DNA from: Bacteroidota bacterium
GTDB taxonomy: Bacteria > Bacteroidota > Bacteroidia > Sphingobacteriales > Sphingobacteriaceae
Length of the DNA stretch: 21,373 bases
Assembly: GCA_025355225.1 (NCBI GenBank)
Contig: JANYAB010000494.1
Location: 1 to 21,373 of the forward strand
Direction: 5' to 3'
In this document: positions 14,661-21,373 of the stretch, piece after piece
How the letters are laid out: every line of letters starts with the position of its first letter
Numbering within the stretch: the first letter of the stretch is position 1
Translations under genes and position numbers: made by a program
The notes under the pieces: model-generated
What the model was told of the DNA's origin: nothing
The model's database searches: none
What the model saw: the letters and a program-made list of their open reading frames with translations, nothing else

Positions 14661-15563
14661 ATGAAAAGATATTTAGCGATATGCGCATGGCTGGCAATAA
14701 TAGGACACACTGCCTTTGCTCAAAAACCCGACACCGCGCAAATACTGGTGCATTATAAATTCACCCATGTGCGCGATACTAACAACCGCGACCATCCTTA
14801 CACGGAGAACATGGTGTTATTTGTCGGGAAGGCCGCCAGCAGCTACAAAAGCTATGACCGGCAGCTACAGAACGCACTATTCAGAAGGCAAATGCAGGAG
14901 GCGATTAACAATTCGGCAGATGGCAACATCAGGTTAGATCGCCATATTACAGGCTCAGGCACTGAGTATTACCAGTTTATTAATAACAGGAAGCTGGTGC
15001 GTAAAGAAATGATGATGATGGACACATACATTATCGACGACGTGCTGCCCGCGATAAACTGGCTCATCAGTAGCGATAAGGCCAACTTTGGCGAACTGCA
15101 TTGCCAAAAGGCGACCTGCCATTTCAAAGGGCGCTATTACACTGCATGGTTTTGCGCTGATCTGCCGGTACATGTCGGCCCGTGGAAGTTGAATGGATTG
15201 CCCGGTGTCATTGTCGAAGCGTATGATGCCAAAAAGGATATAATTTTCAAGTTCGACAGGGTTGAAAAAGCTGTACTGGGAGCGCCTAAGCCTATTAAAG
15301 ACCGCAAGGGCAGAATAATGCCGGCTTTAGGCGATGATGACGACAACGCCGACCCGAATATCATCAAAGTGCCGGCCAATGGCATTAAAACTACGAATAA
15401 AGAACTGACGAAACTGCAAAATGCCATGAGCAAGGATCCGAATGCCCTTGTACAATCGATGAAGGCAGCTTCGCAAAATAATGGCGGACCCCAAACTGAC
15501 ATTAGCATCAAAACCGGGGCATCGCCAACATTCAATAATCCAATCGAATTAACGGAAAAATAA
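14661..15563 (+). CDS. GLPGLI family protein, paralogue 3
   Basis: Third tandem copy, 300 residues from ATG 14661 (ATG 14655 two codons earlier is possible). The signal peptide ends AFA with Gln21 first in the mature protein. Landmarks sit at the same positions: YTENMVL, YKSYD, AINWLISSDK, Cys148, Cys165, GPWKLNGLPGVI. It differs in having an extra Cys153 (ATCHFKGRYY) and a methionine run RKEMMMMDTY where the others have charged residues. An acidic patch GDDDDNADPN corresponds to the DDSDTDP of paralogue 2. It ends NPIELTEK, a slightly changed version of the shared tail. The stop codon is one base before the barrel gene, so translation is probably coupled. Confidence 0.9.
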   Translation: MKRYLAICAWLAIIGHTAFAQKPDTAQILVHYKFTHVRDTNNRDHPYTENMVLFVGKAASSYKSYDRQLQNALFRRQMQEAINNSADGNIRLDRHITGSGTEYYQFINNRKLVRKEMMMMDTYIIDDVLPAINWLISSDKANFGELHCQKATCHFKGRYYTAWFCADLPVHVGPWKLNGLPGVIVEAYDAKKDIIFKFDRVEKAVLGAPKPIKDRKGRIMPALGDDDDNADPNIIKVPANGIKTTNKELTKLQNAMSKDPNALVQSMKAASQNNGGPQTDISIKTGASPTFNNPIELTEK

Positions 15564-15564
15564 C

Positions 15565-18237
15565 ATGTGCCTTATGCGATATTTCATCCTGCTGCTATGC
15601 GGCTTGCTATTTTCTGCCCTTTGCTTTGCCCAGGGGAACATCCACGGAACGGTGAAGGATAGTATGGGTAAGGCCGTGCCATTCGCCACCATCAACCTGA
15701 AAAACAAGGCTGGCAATGCTATTGTGGCCTACACTACAACAGATGATAAAGGAGTCTATAACCTTACAATGCCATCCGGCGGAATTCCGGATAGTCTGCT
15801 GGTGGAAGCCCGTTGTATAGGTTATAAGGGCCAGGCAAAAGCTGTTATCGGCACAGCGCCGGTCGACTTTGTATTGAAAGCGTCGGTTAACGAGCTGCAG
15901 GCGGTTGTGATCAAAAGTAACCGGCCGATTTTGCGTGTAAATGGTGATACGCTGAACTATAAGGTATCCGATTTCAGCAGCGCGCAAGACAGGACGATAG
16001 GCGACGTGATCAAAAAATTACCCGGCGTGGCGGTAGCTGCTGATGGTACCATCAGCTATAACGGCAAAAGTATCTCTAACCTGTACATCGGCGGGGATAA
16101 TTTGCTGGATGATAAATACAACATCGCTACCAATACCATACCGCAGGGTGTGGTTGACAACGTACAGGTGATACAGAATGACCAGCCGGTTAAAGTACTG
16201 CAAAACAAAGTAATGACCGAAGATGTGGCCTTGAACCTCACCATAAAAAAAGGCGCAAAACTACAGCTGGTGGGTCAGGAGAGCATAGGCGCTGGCTTAC
16301 CGGGCAATTATGATGTGAACCTGAATACCATGATGTTTAAAGACAGTTACAAGGCCATCAATTACCTGAAAGGCAATAACACGGGCGATGACTTGCAGGA
16401 GGAACTGGTATCACACAATTTTGGCGACTACTCGCAGCGCATCGATAACAGTATGCCCGCCGCGGTACTTTCCCTCGGTTCGGTGAATGACCCGGCTTTA
16501 TCACGCGACCGGTATTTGTTTGACCGGTCGGGGCTCATCAACATGAATAATCTCGTCAATCTGAAAAAGAATGTGCAGCTAAAGATAAATGCCTGGTATT
16601 TGCATGATACCCGTCGGCAGGATTACAGTCAGAACACCACTATTTTTTTGCCAGGCGATACAGTGCATTATAAAGAAACCCAGCACAACCGTTCTGTACC
16701 CAACATACTGCATACCCAATTTACGCTGAATGTGAACCGGGATAAATATTATCTGAATGATGTGCTGCTGATGGATAATAACCGCTCGGTCAATTATTCG
16801 GACCTGAATACCAACGGTACCTTGGTGAACCAGGTATTTAAAGATAATTCGCTCAATTTCTCCAATGAATTTAACCTGATCAAATCGTTAAAATCGAACA
16901 ACATCATTCAGGCCTATTCTTATATCAGCCATTCGGCAGAGCCGGAAAACAGGGTGATAGGCCCGGATTATAATGCTGGCATATTCAACCATAATGTGTC
17001 TTACTCCCAATTGCTGCAAAATGTGACTGTGCCTTCCTGGTATACCAATAATTACCTGTCATTCAAGATACCGTCGGACCATATCACGCAGAGTTTCAGG
17101 ACAGGTTTTAGCGTACAATCGCAAACTTTAACATCCAACCTGAACGTCGTGCAGGCTAATAACAGCATTAACGCGGTATCAGACAGTTCCATAAACCATT
17201 TGAACTGGACCAGAAAAAAACTGTACGCCGAGGCGGCTTACGATCTACCGGGCAGTATCCTCAAAGTGAACCTGACTTTACCGGTAAGCCTACAGCAGAT
17301 CAATTATTCGGATAGCCTGTATGCGTTGGGGAAGAGTTTGACCCGACTGTATTTCAATCCCCAGTTGCAGGTAAAATATATGACCAGCATTGAGAATTAC
17401 CTTACCCTGCTATACAATTACCGCAATCAGACCGGCACAATAGAAGACCTGTACCGGGGCTACATCCTGACGGATTACCGCTCGCTTTACGCCAACAATG
17501 CCGGCCTGACCGAAAGCCGGAACCAAATAGCAGCCATTGGCTTTAACTACCGGAAGGCGCTTACCCTTTTTTTCGCCAGTATCAATGTTCTTTATAACCA
17601 CGTTGCGTCAAATAATATAGCATCAGAGATAGTTACCAATACGCTGCAGCAGCGCGTGGTACTGCCTTACCCAAACAGCATCAATTCGTGGACGGTAAAC
17701 GGAACCGTGAGCAAATATTCCTTCGGGCTAAAAACTACTTTCAGCGGCGGCGTACAATGGCGAAGTACCGGATCGGTGCAGATTCAAAATAATGCGCTGC
17801 TCCCGTTCAGCACTACGGCCGAGGCGGCCAATATAAGCGCCAGTACCAAAGTAAACGACCAGGTAAACTTTACCTACAAAGCGACACTTGCCCAAACTGA
17901 TAGCCACTCGGGAGCTGAGGCATCTGCTTTTCACATTAACCAGCTGTTGCAGGAAGCCTCTTTCAATTATAACCCAACGGATGATATATTAATCAAAGTC
18001 TCGGGGGAGCATTACTTTACCCGCCAGCAAGGCAATCCCGACCTGAAATACTTTTTTGCAGATGCCTCCGCAAGGTTCAGGATCAAAAAATGGAAAACCG
18101 ACCTGGAATTGGACGTCAATAATTTCCTGAACGTGAAAACGTACAACGCGCTCTACTTATCGGCCAATACCTTCATGGCGAGCTCTTACACTCTGCCGGG
18201 AAGAATATTTCTGATTAAGTTGATGTTTAATATTTGA
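15565..18237 (+). CDS. Outer-membrane beta-barrel receptor with carboxypeptidase-like N-domain
   Basis: An 890-residue outer-membrane protein of the Bacteroidota TonB-dependent-receptor/OMP_b-brl type. Signal peptide to about residue 22 (CFAQ). Residues 24-106 form a carboxypeptidase-regulatory-like sandwich (GTVKDSMGKAVPFATINLKN, TTDDKGVYNLTMPSG). Residues 108-230 are plug-like (ELQAVVIKSNRPILRVNGDTL, TIGDVIKKLPGVAVAADGTI, YIGGDNLLDDKYNIATNTI, VDNVQVIQND). A long barrel of alternating strands follows and ends SYTLPGRIFLIKLMFNI, without the usual final Phe. No SusD-like partner is present, so it is not a SusCD pair. Starts one base after the third GLPGLI gene; ATG 15574 in frame is an alternative. 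The presumed ligand or partner could be the GLPGLI proteins or what they handle. Confidence 0.88.
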   Translation: MCLMRYFILLLCGLLFSALCFAQGNIHGTVKDSMGKAVPFATINLKNKAGNAIVAYTTTDDKGVYNLTMPSGGIPDSLLVEARCIGYKGQAKAVIGTAPVDFVLKASVNELQAVVIKSNRPILRVNGDTLNYKVSDFSSAQDRTIGDVIKKLPGVAVAADGTISYNGKSISNLYIGGDNLLDDKYNIATNTIPQGVVDNVQVIQNDQPVKVLQNKVMTEDVALNLTIKKGAKLQLVGQESIGAGLPGNYDVNLNTMMFKDSYKAINYLKGNNTGDDLQEELVSHNFGDYSQRIDNSMPAAVLSLGSVNDPALSRDRYLFDRSGLINMNNLVNLKKNVQLKINAWYLHDTRRQDYSQNTTIFLPGDTVHYKETQHNRSVPNILHTQFTLNVNRDKYYLNDVLLMDNNRSVNYSDLNTNGTLVNQVFKDNSLNFSNEFNLIKSLKSNNIIQAYSYISHSAEPENRVIGPDYNAGIFNHNVSYSQLLQNVTVPSWYTNNYLSFKIPSDHITQSFRTGFSVQSQTLTSNLNVVQANNSINAVSDSSINHLNWTRKKLYAEAAYDLPGSILKVNLTLPVSLQQINYSDSLYALGKSLTRLYFNPQLQVKYMTSIENYLTLLYNYRNQTGTIEDLYRGYILTDYRSLYANNAGLTESRNQIAAIGFNYRKALTLFFASINVLYNHVASNNIASEIVTNTLQQRVVLPYPNSINSWTVNGTVSKYSFGLKTTFSGGVQWRSTGSVQIQNNALLPFSTTAEAANISASTKVNDQVNFTYKATLAQTDSHSGAEASAFHINQLLQEASFNYNPTDDILIKVSGEHYFTRQQGNPDLKYFFADASARFRIKKWKTDLELDVNNFLNVKTYNALYLSANTFMASSYTLPGRIFLIKLMFNI

Positions 18238-18244
18238 TTTTTTT

Positions 18245-18352
18245 GTTGGAAAGTTTGAATGTTGAAAAGTTGAAATGTTGCCTTTCGGTATAAATAATAA
18301 GGTTGAAAAGTTATATAACATTACAACTTTCCAACCTTACAACATTTCAACC
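18245..18352. terminator. Bidirectional word-repeat terminator region
   Basis: Between the convergent barrel and TldE genes lie GTTGGAAAGTT (18245-18255) and GTTGAAATGTTG (18269-18280). Their exact inverse partners are AACTTTCCAAC (18325-18335) and CAACATTTCAAC (18340-18351). The two pairs have crossing order, so they cannot form as one nested hairpin together; they are alternative or knotted. A further direct word GTTGAAAAGTT occurs at 18261 and 18302. Likely ends transcription from both sides. Confidence 0.6.
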
Positions 18353-18357
18353 ACTCA

Positions 18358-19695
18358 CTAAACCGCATCCGACAACGATGTAAACGTAAACTCCTTTATC
18401 CGCATCGGCGGGATCATCGCACTCTGGAAGGTTTCGCCGCTTACAGCGCGTTCCGGTTTACCCAGGGCATCCAGGTTATTAAGCATAATAACCGGGCTTT
18501 CGTTAAATCGCATATTTTTTATCGGGAATTTGATCTGGCCATTCTCAATATAATAAGTACCATCACGGGTTAAGCCGGTAAACAATAATGTTTGAGGGTC
18601 GACCTGCCTGATATACCATAGGCGGGTCACCAATATGCCTTTTTCTGTTCCCTTTATCAGGTCTTCTAACGAAGCGTTTGTCCCATCCATAATAACACCA
18701 TCCGGATTAGGCACAGCCTTTACCCCTTGCTTCTGTGCCCAATACCGGGAATATTGCAGGTTTTTAAGCACGCCTTTTTCTATCCAGCTTATCTTTTCCT
18801 GTGGACGCCCATCCCCTGCCCAGCTATTGGTTGGCAGTTCAGGGTTCGACGGATCGGAATAAATGTTCACTCTTTCGTCTACGAGTTTTTCCCCTAATTT
18901 AGTTTTGCCGCCGGGTTTGCTTAAAAAGCTGCGGCCCTCGTCAGCACTGCGGGCATCAAGTCCTCCATATAACTGCTCTAACAATACGATGCCTGCTGCC
19001 GGTTCTAAAATAACGGTGTATTTCCCCGGTTCAATAGCTTTTGCACCCCTTGAAGCATTTGCCTTTTGAGCAGCTATTTTGGTAAATGCCAAGGTATCCA
19101 GTTTACTCACATCGTTATAATCCTTAGTAGAATATCCCGAACCCAGGCTGTCCTCGGTGCGGAGTGTGATTGAAAAACTGGCATCTGTTGATGTATTATA
19201 TGCAAATAACCCATGCGAGTTCATCATTGATGCAAACCCCGCGCTATTTTGCAAATATCCAGCTGCTGTCAGCTTATTTTCCTTAGCAATCTGTAAGGTT
19301 TCACCAACCTTGTCGGTACGTAATTTTGGCGTGACATCTGCAGTATCCTGGTAAAAGGTTTTGGATTGCGGGCTATAGGTTTGCGGACCCAGAAAGGATA
19401 CATATTCCGGATTTTCAGGAGCAAACTTAGCCAGCTCCTCTGATAGGCGCACCGCTTTTTCAATCGAGGCGTCATCGTATTCATTTGTGGTAACGATCCC
19501 CAGTTTTTTGCCAAAGGCGGATGAGATCACCATGCTGGTTTGGCTGATGGAACCGCTGGTTGAAACTGAGTTTCGCGCATACCGTATATTACCTGCATCG
19601 GATCCGTTCATGCTTATTTCACACTCGTCGGCTTTTGAATAGCTCAGCGCTCTTTTCATTAATGCGCGACAATTATCTTCGCTTAAAATAGCCAT
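18358..19695 (-). CDS. tldE: TldE/PmbA-family subunit of TldD/E protease
   Basis: Non-catalytic partner of the TldD/TldE heterodimeric metalloprotease, known in Escherichia coli to process small modified peptides and unfolded peptides in the cytoplasm. The 445-residue protein shows the family N-terminal region (ECEISMNGSDAGNIRYARNSVS), GIVTTNEYDDASIEKAVRLSEELAKFAPENPEY, VILEPAAGIVLLEQL, DARSADEGRSFLSK, and the C-terminal IRQVDPQTLLFTGLTRDGTYYIENGQIKFPIKNMRFNES. It lacks the HExxxH zinc motif, which distinguishes it from TldD. Start ATG 19695 lies eight bases after the upstream TldD stop, so the two form an operon. No signal peptide is seen. Confidence 0.88.
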   Translation of the reverse strand: MAILSEDNCRALMKRALSYSKADECEISMNGSDAGNIRYARNSVSTSGSISQTSMVISSAFGKKLGIVTTNEYDDASIEKAVRLSEELAKFAPENPEYVSFLGPQTYSPQSKTFYQDTADVTPKLRTDKVGETLQIAKENKLTAAGYLQNSAGFASMMNSHGLFAYNTSTDASFSITLRTEDSLGSGYSTKDYNDVSKLDTLAFTKIAAQKANASRGAKAIEPGKYTVILEPAAGIVLLEQLYGGLDARSADEGRSFLSKPGGKTKLGEKLVDERVNIYSDPSNPELPTNSWAGDGRPQEKISWIEKGVLKNLQYSRYWAQKQGVKAVPNPDGVIMDGTNASLEDLIKGTEKGILVTRLWYIRQVDPQTLLFTGLTRDGTYYIENGQIKFPIKNMRFNESPVIMLNNLDALGKPERAVSGETFQSAMIPPMRIKEFTFTSLSDAV

Positions 19696-19703
19696 AATAT
19701 TTT

Positions 19704-21236
19704 TTAGATTTTTCTTGCTGTATTAATTACGTTAACGCCATTGAATCTCGATGTTGATGAACCATGCGATACCGCGCTCACCTGTTCAGGTTGCCCTTTG
19801 CCATCAAAGAATGATCCACCGAGACGGTAATCATTCTTGTCGCATATAGCAACGCAAGAGTTCCAAAACTCCTGGGTGTTGGACTGATAAGCTACATCGT
19901 TCAGCATACCAACAATTTCTCCGTTTTTAATTTCATAGTAAAGCTGGCCGCTGAACTGGAAATTATAGCGTTGCTGGTCTATAGAGAATGAACTGTCGCC
20001 AACGATGTAAATACCTTTTTCTACATTTTTGATTAAATCGGTTGGCGACAGGGCTGCCTTCCCCGGCTGTAGCGAAATATTTGGCATCCGCTGGAACTGT
20101 ACATCGCTCCAGCTATCAGCAAAGCAGCATCCCTGCGATTCTTTCAGGCCGATAATATGCGCCTGATCGCGAATGGCCTGGTAGTTTACCAATATGCCAT
20201 CTTTTATAATATCCCATCTTTTAGCCTCAACGCCTTCATCATCGTAGCCAACCGCGCCAAGTGAACCGGGCTGTATCTTATCTGCCACTATGTTGACATT
20301 CTTGCTGCCGAAATTAAAATTGCCCGATTTCCACTTATCCAATGTCAGGAAGCTTGTGCCGGCAAAATTGGCCTCGTAGCCCAATACCCGGTCAAGTTCT
20401 GAAGGGTGTCCTACAGATTCATGTATAGTAAGCCACAAATGGCTTGGGTCAAGCACCAGATCGTATTTCCCGGCCTCAACAGATTTGGCTTTCAGCTTTT
20501 CAGCAGCTTGCGCCGCTGCTGATTTGGCATCTTCCAGCATATCATAGCGGTCGCGGTATAGCGTGGTAACACTCTTTATCTTATCGCTTTCGCGTGGTAT
20601 CAGGTATTCATAACCCATACCCCGCGGTGCGCTTAAGGACTGCCGCGTTTCAAATTTCCCGGTTTTAGCATCAATTTTTGTTACAGCGAATAAGGGCCAT
20701 ATCCGATGAATATCCTGGTCGATATAAGAACCATCAGTTGATGCAAAATATTTTTGCTCGTTCACCAGGAAAATGATAGAGTTCACGTAGTTGGCGCCGC
20801 CTTTAAGAGCAGCATCATTTACGGATAACAACAGATCTGTTTTATCCTTTATCGGTACGTCAAAAGCATTCTTTTCAATTGGTGTTTTCCAGCTCACCTC
20901 GCCGTAACCTTTTTGTGGCACCAACTGTACCGGATCCGATTGTATGCGGGCATTTTCCTTTGCAATTATTACCGCAGCTTCAGCGGCTTTGGCAATACTG
21001 TCCGTGTCGAGCCTGTCGGTAGCGGCAAAACCCCAGCAACCATTGGCAATTACCCGGATGCCCATGCCATAGGATTCGGTATCGACAATATTTTCAACCT
21101 TGTTTTCTCGGGTTACCACAAATTGATTAAGGTAACGGCCAATGCGTACATCGGTATAGGTTGCCCCTCTTGACCGCGCAGCATTTAAGGCGATGTCGGC
21201 CATTTTCTTTTTCAGCGCGTTATCAGCGCCCTGCAA
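19704..21236 (-). CDS. tldD: TldD-family zinc metalloprotease (N-terminus uncertain)
   Basis: Catalytic subunit of the TldD/TldE protease. From TTG 21236 the protein has 510 residues and contains the zinc motif HESVGH (272-277, IHESVGHPSELDR) and Cys461/Cys465 in SCVAICDKNDYRLGG near the C-terminus, where TldD contributes its third ligand. The domain opens with DNALKKKMADIALNAARSRG and runs intact. Family members in Bacteroidota, as I recall them, carry an N-terminal Tat-type signal; none is present here. The only starts available are TTG 21236 and ATG 21203, and the frame stays open through low-complexity DNA to the window edge with no ATG, GTG or TTG. Either the true start lies beyond the window or the sequence joins something foreign near 21237. 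It may therefore be 5' partial. Confidence 0.85.
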   Translation of the reverse strand: MQGADNALKKKMADIALNAARSRGATYTDVRIGRYLNQFVVTRENKVENIVDTESYGMGIRVIANGCWGFAATDRLDTDSIAKAAEAAVIIAKENARIQSDPVQLVPQKGYGEVSWKTPIEKNAFDVPIKDKTDLLLSVNDAALKGGANYVNSIIFLVNEQKYFASTDGSYIDQDIHRIWPLFAVTKIDAKTGKFETRQSLSAPRGMGYEYLIPRESDKIKSVTTLYRDRYDMLEDAKSAAAQAAEKLKAKSVEAGKYDLVLDPSHLWLTIHESVGHPSELDRVLGYEANFAGTSFLTLDKWKSGNFNFGSKNVNIVADKIQPGSLGAVGYDDEGVEAKRWDIIKDGILVNYQAIRDQAHIIGLKESQGCCFADSWSDVQFQRMPNISLQPGKAALSPTDLIKNVEKGIYIVGDSSFSIDQQRYNFQFSGQLYYEIKNGEIVGMLNDVAYQSNTQEFWNSCVAICDKNDYRLGGSFFDGKGQPEQVSAVSHGSSTSRFNGVNVINTARKI

Positions 21237-21260
21237 TATCCTGAGGGTAAAGTTACAATA

Positions 21261-21373
21261 GAACCAGTTCGACCATTGCCAGAAGACGATGACGAAGAAG
21301 AAGACGAAGAAGAAGACGACGAAGAAGATGATGATGATGCTGAAGAAGAAGAAGATGAAGATGATGATGATGA
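21261..21373. repeat. GAN-codon polypurine low-complexity tract at window edge
   Basis: About 90 of the last 113 bases (21281 onward) are almost only GAA, GAC and GAT triplets with a single GCT. On the plus strand they read as Glu/Asp after EPVRPLPEDD, with an open frame from 21189 and no start codon. On the minus strand, in the TldD frame, they read as Phe/Ile/Val. The tract runs off the window, so its extent and owner are unknown. Confidence 0.75.

Noticed and set aside
15565..18237. SusC of a SusC/SusD polysaccharide system
   Set aside because: No SusD-like gene is adjacent, and the protein is shorter than typical SusC with a carboxypeptidase/OMP_b-brl layout.

Overview
The window looks like a chromosomal piece of a Bacteroidota bacterium, most likely Sphingobacteriaceae (Mucilaginibacter/Pedobacter type). 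This is inferred from the gene families: three GLPGLI proteins, an outer-membrane barrel with a carboxypeptidase-like N-domain, a LytS/LytR-type sensor and LytTR regulator pair, PspC/LiaF-like envelope proteins and a TldD/TldE pair. It also fits the TAnnTTTG promoter boxes and the A-rich, Shine-Dalgarno-poor gene starts. No rRNA, tRNA, CRISPR array or insertion sequence was seen.

Layout. 1-1941 is the 3' part of a GH3 beta-glycosidase gene. 2073-4106 holds three plus-strand genes: a SAM methyltransferase, a small secreted protein with a carboxypeptidase-regulatory-like fold, and an F420/NADP-oxidoreductase-like Rossmann protein. 4114-4634 is an AT-rich, minus-strand RelE/ParE-type toxin-antitoxin pair with overlapping reading frames. 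4753-6853 is a likely operon: ROK regulator, two-helix membrane protein and NmrA-like reductase. 6854-7275 is mostly non-coding but contains a possible 32-residue membrane peptide on the minus strand. An SDR oxidoreductase follows (7276-7980).

8143-10572 is an envelope-stress-like group: PspC protein, LiaF-like protein with an Asn/Asp-rich linker, and a GYF_2-RDD membrane protein. 10667-12573 is a LytTR response regulator and its histidine kinase (minus strand, ATGA overlap). Divergent from them is a tight four-gene plus-strand operon (12769-18237): three tandem GLPGLI paralogues, then an outer-membrane beta-barrel one base after the third. I consider this sensor/regulator plus exported triplet plus barrel the most interesting unit. 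The arrangement suggests, but does not prove, that the two-component pair controls the operon.

18358-21236 is the TldE/TldD pair on the minus strand. The window ends in a GAN-type low-complexity tract where the N-terminal export signal of TldD would be expected. Gene 3' ends in this window repeatedly carry short 'word' repeats (about 1943-1975, 7983-8100, 9796-9950, 10572-10665, 18245-18352). Each site has its own word, in direct and inverted copies. They probably act in transcript ending, but their uniform placement and differing sequences are worth study.
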